NCBI GenBank assembly: GCA_025506515.1
Contig: CM046442.1
Span: forward strand, 105,436,617 to 105,500,616
From: Flaveria trinervia
Lineage: Eukaryota > Streptophyta > Magnoliopsida > Asterales > Asteraceae
Direction of reading: 5' to 3'
Length of the DNA: 64,000 bases
Shown here: piece after piece, positions 1 to 12,081 of the stretch
Position numbering within the stretch: the first letter of the stretch is position 1
Layout: every line of letters starts with the position of its first letter
The notes under the pieces: model-generated
What the model saw: only the letters and a program-made list of their open reading frames with translations
Told to the model about the DNA's origin: nothing
Database searches by the model: none
Translations under genes and position numbers: made by a program

Positions 1-405
1 AGTTTCACATGCATTAAATCAATAGGAATGGATGACCATTCAAACTTATGATACAATTTTTAATGATATCGACAATTTCCTTTTGACTCCCATCAACCAT
101 TTCTACTATACAAGTATGGTCTAATTTTGTGATCTTGGTTCAAATAGGCCTAAAGGTATTTGATACTAAACTTCTATTGACACTAGAATCAAATAATACC
201 CGCGCATGTATATTAGTGACAAGATACGTACCAGTAATCACATTTGAAGCATTACGAGCTTCGTCAGTGGTCAACACGAATGCGCACCCTTTAGGCTTAT
301 TTGGTTGTTGATTGTTGTCATGTTGAAACTTTGGACAATTGGGTTTCATGTGTCTTGGATCTCCACATTCAAAACACTTTCTTTTCTCCTTACATTTTTA
401 AAGAT
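1..405 (-). pseudogene. Ty3/gypsy gag-protease remnant
   Basis: On the reverse strand, 376 to 335 encodes a CCHC zinc knuckle (CFECGDPRHMKPNC, spacing CX2CX4HX4C), the nucleic-acid-binding motif at the end of retroelement gag. It is followed in frame by the start of an aspartic-protease-like segment (GCAFVLTTDEARNA, then a VLFDSSVNRS stretch where an active-site FDSGA-type motif is expected). The glycine and alanine of that motif are replaced. The reading frame stops near 140, and the continuation of the protease fold (for example VEMVDGSQKE) appears in another frame down to position 1. It is a broken fragment with no LTR visible. The family-level call rests on domain order only. Confidence 0.7.
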
Positions 406-555
406 GTCCAGTCCTTTTGCAATGGTGGCCATCGGTGGTGGTTGCGGTGGTGGCTACGTTGGTCGTTGTCGATGGTAGCCGCCGTGGGGGCTACGATGGT
501 GGCTACCACCAGTAGTGGTGATAGTACAGGACAAGCCAATGGTGGTTACAAGTGG

Positions 556-615
556 TAGCTGTATGTATATATGTATGTATGTATATATATGAGAGAGAGA
601 GAGTAGAGAGATATT
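556..615. repeat. TATG/GA microsatellite
   Basis: This is a run of TGTA/TATG units followed by GA repeats. A GGTGG-rich stretch (about 420-550) lies just upstream. It is low-complexity sequence between the gypsy remnant and the LIN37-like gene. Confidence 0.8.
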
Positions 616-619
616 GATG

Positions 620-1036
620 GGTTTTTTATATTTTTTTTGTTTCTTTCAATTTGTTTATTTAATTTATAAATTAATTAGGTTAAATGACAAAATTGCCCTC
701 ATGTGCATGACATGTGATTGAACTTAACTGAAAATTTAAACGCCGGAGAAAAAGACTAAACGTGTATCAAAAATTAAACATAAAAAACAATTAATGTAAT
801 TTCTTTGAAAACTTAAAGGGAAGTATAAGAAATAAAAGAAAAAGATAAAAAGAGATCAACAAAATTATATGAAGTGCATCGAAATATCAAATTTTTTTTT
901 CAAACCAAGAAGCCGCTAAACTCATTCTCCAAATCCCTTCAATTTCATCACCAAAATTCATCTTCCTCATACACACAATTAACAAATCATATCAAAGTCT
1001 GTCTCAAATAGTTCCAAATCTTGAAACCCTCTGCAA
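620..1036 (+). promoter_or_regulatory. upstream region and probable 5' UTR of the LIN37-like gene
   Basis: This is AT-rich sequence that becomes CT/CA-rich from about 900 to 1036, as is common for plant 5' UTRs. I see no convincing TATA box at a defined spacing and no clear E2F or CHR site. The transcription start is unknown. The reading frame used by the conserved part of exon 1 is open leftward past the ATG to at least 933 but contains no ATG. Confidence 0.4.
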
Positions 1037-4000
1037 ATGTCATCTCCCCCACCAAATACCACCACCACCACCACCACCACCACACCACCACCACCACACC
1101 ACCACCACCACAACCGCCACCGCCACCGCCACCGCCACCGCCGATTTCTTGAAATCGGTGGCTCGACAGAAACCCCGAAAAGACTTACACCCATCAATCT
1201 ACCAACCCTTCTACAACCCCCAACCACAACCCACCACCACTGCAGCACCTTTTCCACCGCCAACACAACGGCAGCAGCCACCACAGCCCTCCAATTCAAG
1301 ACCTCACCATCAACCACCACCACAAGCGGCGGCGGCCGGAGTTATTTACCCTGTTGCATCCTCCGGAAGGGGCTTTCTTCCGAAGCATCAACACCCAAAC
1401 TCCGATCAGAATTTAGTGACACCCAATTCCGATGGGTTCCCACTTCGTCATGCCTCTGGTTACCCTTATGCTGCTCATCGCCCATATGGGTTGCCGAATT
1501 CGGATGCTGTTGGTCAATCTTCGCATCAATTGGTTAACCCATCGTCTGCACATTTGCAGCAAACCCTTATTGCTGGTGTTTCTGTTGCTGCAAACCCAAA
1601 GGTATTAGTTCTTTGTGATATATATGTTTAATCGGATTCGTTTATTCTTCGGCATATTGTTAGGAGTTGCATTGTGTGTGTTAGAAGGTGATTACAGTTA
1701 TAATTCTGTTTGTGACTGTTGGTCTGCATTTTGATCTAGTTCCATACTTCCATGGTGGAAAGTGATAAACTTTTGGCTGATAGTATAGTGGATTTTCACT
1801 AAATTGCATCCATAGGTGCATAAAAGGGGAATGTGATGTGTTTATATAGCATTAGTGGGACTATAATTCTAGAGTTAGTTGCTGTTTGAGTATGTTCATT
1901 AATTCTTGTATTAAGATTGGAGTTCAGATGATTAGTATTTTTTCCATTTTAAAGGTTTCATGTTGTTACTTCATCTTAAGAAGGAAGGATATTAAGAAAT
2001 TTGTTGTGATTAAGGAGAGAGAGCCACTTGAAGAATCATATAGCCAGTTCATTAAAGTTGGATATTGTTAGGTAACTTTAGATTCATCTTAGATTCTCAG
2101 TGATCAGAGTTTTATGTATCTGTTTCTACTGATCATTAGTTTTGACCCTTAATAATCATAAGTGGAACTTAAGTTTTGCGAACACTAAAAAGTGTTTATT
2201 TGCAACTTTTAGTCTCATAGTCACTCTAGATGCATATCCAAACACCCCTTTAAAACAAATACCACATGTAGGTTGGGAGTTCAAGTCTCTTATGGGTAAT
2301 AGAGTACATGTGTAACTATGTAAGTAAAAGTTTCAAGACTGTTTTACTTCAAAAGTCACATTAGAACCACAAAGCATTGTAAACTTGTGTCACTTGGTGG
2401 GTTATTAATTGTTTCTTTCCAAAAACAAGATGAGTGAGTTACATCTAAATATCAAGTTAATAAAGGTACTATGTTAGGGAACTTATGTTCATAGTTATGC
2501 AATCTTCTTATCTTCTTATTCTAATCTTCTTATTCTAATAGAAGGATAAATGGGTGTGCCACTTGTCACCACCACATTGATTCTCATCAATTTTTCCCGC
2601 TTCTCTCTCTTATTAAATAACCATATTAATTACTAATAATATTATCTATTTATTTTTACATTATAATTATAATTAGCTTTTTAATAAAAATAAGAAAGAG
2701 GATTTTTTTATTAATGTTATTTCTATAGAGATAGTTTTTTATAAAATGATTTTTTTCCAAAAAATAAAATAAAATTGTTTTTATGTAATATTTCAAAATT
2801 GTTTTTTTAAAGTAATTTTATTAAACAAAAATAATTAAAATAAGGAGTTATAGTAAGGAATCTTTTTAAAAATGAAAATTTTTTAAAACGTTATTTTAAA
2901 ACAAAATGTTTAATTTATCTTTGAAAAAAACAAAAAATAAAATAAAATTTTCATATTATTGTTTTATTACTTATAGTTGTTACTCATACATAATTTTAAT
3001 TATATAATGTCTTAGTCTATTATTCTATAATTAATAATTTTTATTATATTTATATTTTATTTATTTAACCCGTGTAATATACGGGGTTACTAAAGCTAGT
3101 ATTTTTATATATACTTAACAGTTATAATCATTTTCCTTTGGAAATGTTTAAGGGCAATGTCTAGACAGAATAAGAGTATCGTAACCTATTCTTATTTCTT
3201 TAAGTTTTTCTGCCATGGTTGTGGGTGAGGAGAGGCTAAACGGCTATGTATTGATTTTAATCAAAGGCCAGAAATAGAAGGAACAGTAGATCCAATGATC
3301 AACCAAAGGTAAAGCTTAAAATGGATATAAAAAGACTTGTGCTTTAAAAGGGTACACCAAGAGGTGTAGAACCTTATAGATTTATAATTTAGTTCCGACT
3401 AGGCGACTAATTAGTTGTGGATAAATTGATATTGCATATTCTTTTGATCTTATATTTGGGATAACTTTATTTAACTCCCGTGACAATCACTTCGTGATTG
3501 TATGATTAATATACATGTGCATTTATGCGTGTATTTATCAAAGATTTTAATATGACGATAAAAATTGATCATGATTATATGACACATTTGAAGTGATATA
3601 TGCATACATCCAGATAAATTTATGTGTATATATATTAAAAACATATATGTAGACCGACTATAATTTTCTGATCTCTACATGTGTAAAATGCTTGTTATAA
3701 GGAAGAGAGCGAAGAGAGAAAGTAAAGAAATTAATTAATTAGAGAGAGATAGAAAAATCATTTAATGTTTTAGAGTTATACCTTAATAATTTAATTTTAA
3801 TAATAAATATATGGTTTTGATCGGTTTTTGCAATTCTTGCATTAGTTATGGTTTACAATATTTAGTTTAAGATAGACACACACAGATCTTTCAAACAATT
3901 TTCTTGTACAGCTTGTACTACTTCCTCAATACATACGTTGTGGCATTGTGGTACTACTAGTAGTTTTTGATTAAAGTTTATCTAATTATTGGTGGTAAAA

Positions 4001-6628
4001 ATAATAACATCAGAAGGTATAACTTATCTTCTTTTGTTCACATTTATCATGCTAGTATATATAGTAGCCTTCTTTGTGCTTGATATAAAACTTTAAATTT
4101 ATTCTTGTTGGATTAGTCACATTATTTGTGATACTTATTAGTACATAATGTTTTATCACATGTAGGCTGTTGGCCAATCACCAGTTGCTGCTGATAACAG
4201 CTTAAAAAATTCAAGGTAACATCATGCTATCGGCATGTAAAATCTTGTTTATTTTGTGTTCATCCTCATTTTATTTTGTATTGATAGTAATTTTATTACT
4301 ATTTATGGTTTTGTAGGGATAAGAATGGAGATGATACTTTCGTCATTATTAGAGACAGAAAGGTGAAATTACTTTCTTCTTTTTATGTGTTCATGGTTGT
4401 ATTTGTTCCGTTGTTCCTAGTTATAAAGATATTCACTAGTTTGGAAATCCCTTCCTACGGGTTATCTCTTGCTTTTGGCATACATGCAAAGGAATACAAT
4501 TTTTCCTAATGTTCTAACAACGCCTAAATTGACATTTCATAATCGTATTTTTCAGTTGAATACATACAAAAATATAAAATGAAATATTATAACAAGTCAC
4601 TCTCCAATTTAAATATCACCTTATATCTATAAGGATCTTCAAAACAGAACCGATATTAAGTTGCGTGAACTGCATAAACACTTAAACATAGTGTGTGGCA
4701 CATACAATGGGAGATAGAAAAAGAGGCGGCTATGTGGTTACATAGCAGCCTTATGCATCGCAGTTAAAGCAGTTGGAACAAGTGCTTTGCGGTCGGATTG
4801 ACTAAATCGTGACCAAATGACTCTCCATGCTTGCCAATCGGATCTTATGAAGAGTTAATGACATCATTATTGTTATAAATCGACTCAATGCTATTCTTTG
4901 CTGATGCTTTTATTTTGGATGTTTGTAGGTTCAAGTTACTGAGGGCACTTCTCTTTATGCCCAATGCCGCTCATGGTTAAAGAATGGCTTTATTATGGAA
5001 AAACCGGTATGCTTGCATCACTTCTGTTAGCACACGATGGATATTAGTAAAATTAAAGCCATGAAAAAGAAAACTGCCTAAAACAGTTTCTTTTCTAGTT
5101 GCTAAATATGCACAACTATTGACAACTTTAGCAATTAACTAAATTCTTATAACATTTGGGTTGTTTTTTCCCACTTTTTTCTCCATGCCTGCCCTGTTAA
5201 GATTTTTTTTCAAGCATATATATGTCATCACACTCTAATTTGGCAAGTGTCTATTATTAATTTTTTGTAGCATTGATTTTAGTTTGCAAGATTTCATATG
5301 TTTTCAAACATTTTCATATTTTGGGATTGAGTGGTAATTTTGATATCTAATAGGGGTTGTGTGAAAAGTTAATCTTTTATCTGATATGTTTTTTGTGTTT
5401 ATTGAGTTTATTTGATTGTACATTGAGCTTAATTGGTTGCAAATAAAGTTTTGTTTAATTTATACAGAAAGAAAAAAGTCTCATAAATCAGGCAATTCAT
5501 GTTTTTATACTATTTAATTTCTGTGTAATTCCTTCTGTTATCTTTTGGTATTCGAAGATTACAATATGGTAAATTTTATCTTTTCTTTTTAACACCTGGC
5601 AAATATTATCTACAACTAATTTTCAAATATCAAATGCTACCTTGCGCCTAATGCCTCATGCCTGAGTTTACGCCTCAGAGCGTGTTGTGAATGATTGTAT
5701 AACGGAATTAACTGGGTTGATTTGTTTGAGAAAGTGTGAGGTGCACTGATGCGTTCAAATTCGAGGCGTGAAGCGCGAGGCGAGATCTTCACGTACGTGA
5801 TGCGTTTCCATATTTACATATAAATAAGCTTTATGCACAACCGAAGTGTATGTCTTGATACTTTTACATAAGTAAACCATATGTAATCTTCTTACCCCTT
5901 TAGTTGTTTTTACATATCACCCAACTTTGACCCTGATTTGCATGAGGTGCCGCACCCTGCACTTTTGATCATCAAGCGTGCCTTTTCAAACCAAATGGGC
6001 CTGATTGGTATCATATTCAATGGTTAATATATGAAAAAAAAAATCTTTTACAATTCAGCCATATACAAACAGGAAACTGTGTATGCACGTGTTTTGCTTG
6101 TTCATCGCATGTTTCATAGAATTATATTTACCTGACCCATAACCGACAGACACAATATGTGAATCCAGTGAAGTCTCTACCAAAGCCACTGCCTGCATCC
6201 ATGGTGGAACCAAGAAACGAGGATAACATGGAAATAGAGGAGGTATGTACATATGTATGTAAGGACGCATATACCATGTTTTTACGGTGTCACTAAGAAA
6301 TGACCGTTTTGCCCTTATTTGATTCAGAAAACTGAAGATGTCGAACACTTGTCTGCCAAGGAGTTGTTGCAGCAGCATGTTAGGCATGCAAAAAAAGTCC
6401 GAGCAAGGTATAGCACTTGCTTTATTACTTAACTCTGTAAATTGAGCTTGTCAAAATTTGCAACTCATTCGACTCTGAAAAGGTCAATATGTAAACATAT
6501 CCTGCTACTTATTTTTTTTTAGATTAAGAGATCAAAGGCTGCGAAGAATTGAAAGGTACAAAGACCGTCTCGCCCTGCTATTGCCTCCGGTTGTAGAGCA
6601 ACAGCCAAAAACCGACACGACTTCTTGA
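1037..6628 (+). CDS. LIN37-like protein (MuvB/DREAM complex subunit), seven coding exons
   Basis: Predicted exons are 1037-1601, 4166-4215, 4317-4362, 4929-5006, 6150-6242, 6328-6407 and 6523-6628, all with GT-AG introns and compatible phases, giving about 338 residues. Exon 1 is Pro/Thr/His/Gln-rich. Exons 3-4 encode DDTFVIIRDRKV and TSLYAQCRSWLKNG, which match the LIN37 signature (TYVI..DR.V, then LY..CR.W.[RK]N). Exons 6-7 encode a basic, probably helical tail (RHAKKVRARLRDQRLRR). In animals LIN37 belongs to the MuvB core that represses cell-cycle genes, and plant DREAM-type complexes also contain LIN37 proteins. A nuclear role is therefore inferred. The obvious ATG (1037) is in a different frame from the conserved body: net loss of 1 nt or gain of 2 nt in the CCN tract (1058-1143) is needed to join them. 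The frame from about 1143 to 1601 is the one that splices correctly. The gene is either an allele with a microsatellite frameshift, an assembly error, or starts elsewhere. Confidence 0.72.
1058..1143. repeat. ACC/CAC/CCG trinucleotide microsatellite in exon 1
   Basis: Runs of ACC, CCA, CAC and CCGCCA units make up almost all of this stretch. Irregular steps in the repeat change which amino acid run (Thr, Pro, His, Ala-Thr) is read. It lies between the ATG and the first conserved residues of the LIN37-like protein and is the most likely site of the frame discrepancy. Confidence 0.85.
2525..3099 (+). mobile_element. candidate non-autonomous Helitron in intron 1
   Basis: The 3' end has the Helitron layout: a hairpin (CCCGT 3069-3073, loop GTAATAT, ACGGG 3081-3085), ten bases later CTAG (3096-3099), then a host T. 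The proposed 5' end is TC preceded by A at 2524/2525; TC at 2503 or 2511 would also fit. The body is very AT-rich and non-coding, without Rep/helicase sequence. Helitrons make no TSD, so the 5' boundary is uncertain by about 20 bases. Confidence 0.55.
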
Positions 6629-9600
6629 ATCGGAGACACATCATTGGTTTACAAAACCGTGCAACATTCAAAGGAATCATTTGATTGTTATGGGATTTTG
6701 GTTTTTATGATCATTAGATTTTATTGGTCTTGTTTGTTAGTTGAATTTTAGTCATTGGTTTGTTTGTCAAAAGAGTAGACCGTTGTACATGATGTGGTGG
6801 TATAAAACAAGTTTGTAAAATGTCATCTTTTAAGCCTCTTAGGTTTTAAATGTTTTAGGTTGATCTCTTAGTACATTTTTATTTACAAAAAGAAATTCCT
6901 TATCTTCTTATTTTTATGTACGTGTTGATATAAATTTGAGGCTGTCTACGTTTTGATGTAAATTTTGTTTAGAAATGAGTCGGGTCAAATATAAAACGTT
7001 TTCGTGTTTATTTTTTACTATGTTTTGAGTTGGTTTATTTTTTGACAAAATTTTTGTTTGGAAACGAATTGGGTAAATATAATACGTTTTCATTCGATGG
7101 TATAAATTTGAGTTAATCTATATATTAAATTTGGGGGACTCAGTTGTTATCTATGGTCATCCACTCGTCCTTGTGAACGAACCCAAAGATGTTGAAAAGT
7201 GATGAATAACAATACGAAAACATGGACAGTTAGTGATTAGTCTAAGCATGTCTAGATTAGTTTCTGCTTGAACTTGTTAACATATTTAGCTGTAATGGTA
7301 GAGTTTGAGTTGATTTAGTTGCTTCGCAGTTTGATCTCTCTTTTATCTTTTCAAATTTGTTTAAAATGTAATTTTGTCATAAGTTAAAATGATTTGAGTA
7401 TTTTTATATAAAAATGTAATAACTAAAAGAGAAATTTTCATCAACTATATAATTTAAATGTAACTGTTTTATACATTTGTAATTTTTTTACTAAGCTTAC
7501 ATTCTAGTGTATTAGTATGTAAACTAAAAAAAACAAGTCGGTCATGTTCATATCATCGCAAATATATTTGTGAGACAAGCTCGCATTTACATGGCTTACA
7601 CAATTTCTAAGTTTGTGTTGAATTTTCAAATTCGTGAGGTTTTGATGTGTGAACGCACATACATGACTTATTTAACAACACAACATTTCCTATGTCCACT
7701 CATTGCAGATGCCTAAGAATAAGCCTAGTAATCTTTAACAAATCATAATATTATCCATTGACTTCAAATGATATTCGGATCTACAAAATTTTACATAAAA
7801 TAAATTACTTTTTCTAAAAAAGATCGGTAATCATGATTGTATCCCACCAATATATATTCTCAATTTTATAAAGTCCCTTTCGATTTTTATTTAATTTTAC
7901 AAATTTGAAGGGATACAATATCCATCTACATTCTACTTTGTGAAAAAGAATCATTATGTTATGCACAGAGTTTCAACTTTCGGAACATGACATTTCATTT
8001 ATCAAATCATTACCAAATGCATGAATAAGACATATTTTTGGAATTTATAGGTTTTAACCTTTCTTTCAAGTTGGATTATGCATAAAATTATAGTGTGAAC
8101 TAACTTTTAGTATGTCCTTAACTTTATGGATACTCAAAGGTTGCCAAGGGGGATGTACCTCAGGTCCACAGGAGGCGAGTTGCCGACGTGAAGGCTTCTT
8201 GGGCTTGACAGGTTACGAATACTCTAATACGGGGTCCTTGTAAACATTCTTGGTGTGACATAATTATTGTTAAGCTTTAATCAATGGACCTCTTCTCTCT
8301 CTCTTGAGATCATTTCTAATTATCAGATAGTTCCAACCCACAACTAACTTTGAGGAGGGGTGGGTTCTTTCGTCCAGAACCCACTCTCTCAGAAGCTTAA
8401 AAAATTAAAATTTTTGTTTTATTTTTTATTATATATGTATTTTATAGTAATAGTACGTTTAACCCAATTAAAAAGTTTAAGTTAATTATCTTTTAACCCA
8501 AATATAATTTTTAAGTCCCATTTTTATCAAATGAACTTGTTATTTATAACTTATTTTCATCAACCCAACTAAAAGCCCCTTTCGAAAAAAAAAAACACAA
8601 CTCTCAATTCTTGGCCAATTAGCGATAAAAGGGGGAAAAAATTCCAATTTAGACACGCCCTAGCAATGAGGTCGAATAGAAAGATTTATCGGTTAATTAT
8701 TACGTTATGTCATTCTAATACTATGATCTTGTTATGTTTATTGCTAAAACATTTAATTTCTATTAAAAAACTAGTTTATATAATTTAATTCGTTAGAGTA
8801 GACTTTTTTTTCTCATCCCGTCTAGAGTATTAAAATCCTCAGGATCGGCTTGTTCCAACCTCCAACCTCTCTTCATTTTCTCAAGTCTCAATAACCGTTG
8901 AACAATTGTTGCAACACTCCTGGTCTCACCCTGAGTGTTTTCTTGAGGCTACTTTGATAAGTTACCTACGCTTTAAAGGATAAAAAAATAAAAGTGTTGG
9001 TTTATAACATAATGTATTGATTATAATTTTTATTAGAAACTTTTTCTATAAACTTGACAGACTTCATCATAAGGCCACATCCAATCACCAATCGTTGCAT
9101 CACTCCTAGTATGGGTCCTCGTGTACACCTAGCGCCACGTGAGCTCCACTCCCATGTTTGCTTGCTACAACAATATATTGATTACTACTAGTCATTAAAC
9201 GTCTTTCAAAAAAAAATACTAGTCATTAAACATAAACAAATCACATTGAGTCAAATTAAAAATAGTTACGTGTGTTCTAATCCTTTGTTGTGAAAACTTT
9301 ATCGACCTCCTTCTTGTGTTAGAGTCCTTTGCCGATCATACTTATTTCAGTTTGCGTGTACAACCCTCGCTTTCACTTTCCTCTTTTCGGCATTACACGC
9401 ATTTCACAAAAGAATGATAAGTTAGTCTAATAATATAAATGTATCATTTAAATTAATACGTATCGGTCGATCAGCAAATTACAATCAACCGCGTTAGTCC
9501 TTGGCTGATTGTATAGGCGGATGGCCTCAACTTAAGACTCGAATGCTCAAACACAAATCTTCTATCTGTAGTGCGTTCTCTGCCGTAGGCATCCCTCATT

Positions 9601-11453
9601 AGGTCTGGAACCAGACGGAATTTTGTATATCTCCAAATCCCACTAGTAATGTGCTTCCACAAATATACACTTAATTAGCCCTCTAGTAACACCAAGGGCA
9701 TGTCAAACAAGTCATCTATATAGATGTCATCAAGCGATATACCTTTGTGTTACTATATATGCAAAGTTAAGACGAATATGAACTATAAAAGATAGATAAA
9801 TAAATTGATGAGAGTCGGAGGCTGAACATTTTCCCCACGCCTAGATTACTAATTTTAATAATTTAAAATTAACCAATTATAACCCAAACTTGAAGGTAAT
9901 GGAGTCAATAATCAAATACAATAACCCAATACAATTGCACACAAGTACAATATATGTGAATAAATCTAAGATAAAAGTTGTTTACACATAAGCCCATGAT
10001 AAAAACATGTCAATGATTCATTTAATATCCTCAGCTCACGTTTTTACGTATTAAACCTTTTCCAACTAAAACACGATAATCTAGTCAAAGTAGAAACAAA
10101 ATGCAGGCATTAATCATATCCGCTCCCATAAAACATATATATTTATAGATAGATCACATAAACTTGTATTTACAAATGTTCAAATAAAAAAATACTAATA
10201 CACATATTTACAAATTTACACATGTCAAAATGTTTTTACAAACAAGTGTACAACTAATGCATCTTTGTAAATCGTCAATGTAAATTACATCAATATCAAG
10301 AATCTTCTTAGGAAATTGTATAAGTTTCAACACTTCCATTTTGGTTCTCAACATGCCCTGCAAAATATAATATTTCTCATGTTAATAATTTAAAAGATTA
10401 CGGATACATGAGAATGAGAAAAACAAAAACAAGTAAAGAATATTTGACTTCATCTAGTTGTTGTCTTAAAATTTACACTTTAATCATAAACTCTAAGGAG
10501 AAAATAAGTCCACAACCAATGCAAGAATCATTGATAATTTTAGAATCATTGATAAATTTAAATACCTAATGCATGAAAACAATTGCTTGCTAGTATATTG
10601 GTCTATCAATTGATCATTAAACCCTGCAGCAAAAGGATCACACATTTCTCTCTTGATGTCAAAAGTTCCAATTAATATGCAAATACATTAAAGATTTATA
10701 TATACCTATAAATGTCTAAGCATCTTAAAGCTTAAAACTTTAGTCAAAATTACAAAAATCCTCACTCTTCACCATATGAGATATTGTTAAAATTAAAAAA
10801 GCAAATATGATTGAAAACTTGAAATAGTGAAGTATACCTCGTTAGACCATCACAATCCAAGTGCTTTTAAGATAACACCAAAATCAACGTACATATGGGG
10901 ATGGACTTAAATATGGACACTGAAAAATCATCTTAAAAAATAGCATAATGAATTACTATCAATTATATATGTTAATATAAAATATAACAAAACTTTTATA
11001 ATACTTGTTATATACTTATTGATCGTGGGATATCATAAGCAGTAGAACAACAATTGACTTTAAAAACAAAACCATTGCAAGTCTTCAAAACACTCGAACT
11101 ACTTGTTTCCTGTAGACGATACCTAAACCACACTTGCAAAACCCACAAAATCTTCCATATGTTCTCGTAAGTACAACAAAGCAAATAAAAAATTGTCAAG
11201 TGAAGAATTTTAATACATATACCATTAAATAAAAACTCGAATCTTCATCTTGCAATATCACATATCTTTTGTCAAACTACATTGACAAAAAACACGTTTT
11301 TATTTCAACCAACTATAAATTAAAAAGAATAATTAAATACTTGTGACGGCATAAAACCCTCACAATGAATTGGCCCAAAACCCTTGCTAGACATTTTAAC
11401 TATAATTGAAATAAAAATAAGTAACAAATTAACATTCGAAAGAAACTAAAATT
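6629..11453. other. AT-rich intergenic region, no gene recognised
   Basis: The start is presumably the 3' UTR of the LIN37-like gene. A weak local duplication lies at about 6950-7090. A 9-bp perfect hairpin sits at 8360-8384 (GTGGGTTCT, 7-base loop, AGAACCCAC). Short open frames, such as reverse-strand 9662-9471 and 11199-11008, have no recognisable motif or codon signature. I see no terminal repeats or RNA genes here. Confidence 0.6.
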
Positions 11454-12081
11454 CACTACAGAAAATAACTATAAATTGACATGGAATATGATGAAAATTA
11501 TGCAAATTTAAAAGAATAAACTACAAGAATTTCGAATGATTGGACACCGTAATACGACTCGAAACAAAATAAAAAAATACTTTAATAGCAGTTTTAATTG
11601 TAAGAGACAAAGCAATAGCTTATGCAAAATCCAAGTTCCTACATCAATGCTAACTATCTATTGTCAAAAGCCAAGTTTCTAGACTTCTAACCATCTGTTG
11701 TCAAAAGTTGTATACTCAGCCAATGTTTCACACTCTCTATCATTCTCATTAGCAATCTAAAGTATGCTTGGAAATAGAGAAGATACATATATAAGTTCTT
11801 ATGAGTTTTACTAGTTTATTTTTACACAACAAACATATTCTAAATCTTATTTTAACCAAATGCTTACTTGAGATTCACATAAACATGTAAAATAATAACA
11901 AACCAAATCAAAAGACATATAAATATGCCAAACAAAAAGAGCAGGCCCACCTAAAACTCATATTAACATGTCATGTATCTATACTCTTGCATAAACTCAT
12001 AAAAATAATATTCAATAAAACTAATAAACAATATGAAAGTAAATTAGTGGACCAAACCATCATAATAGATGAGGAACCAGT

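Noticed and set aside
979..1323. Reverse-strand open frame rich in Val and Trp/Arg
   Set aside because: It is the complement of the GC-rich exon 1 repeat of the LIN37-like gene. Its composition follows from the CCN repeat, and the forward strand has the splicing-compatible frame.
5640..5820. GCGCCT/GAGGCG-rich patch in intron 4 as a gene or RNA
   Set aside because: It looks like part of a dispersed repeat with imperfect inverted words. I could not define ends, TSDs or Pol III boxes.
7140..7200. Exon-like short frame (VVIYGHPLVLVNEPKDVEK)
   Set aside because: It is under 25 codons, has no flanking exons in a consistent frame and no recognised domain.
9471..9662. Small reverse-strand gene
   Set aside because: 63 residues without a recognisable motif, no splice context and no flanking gene features.
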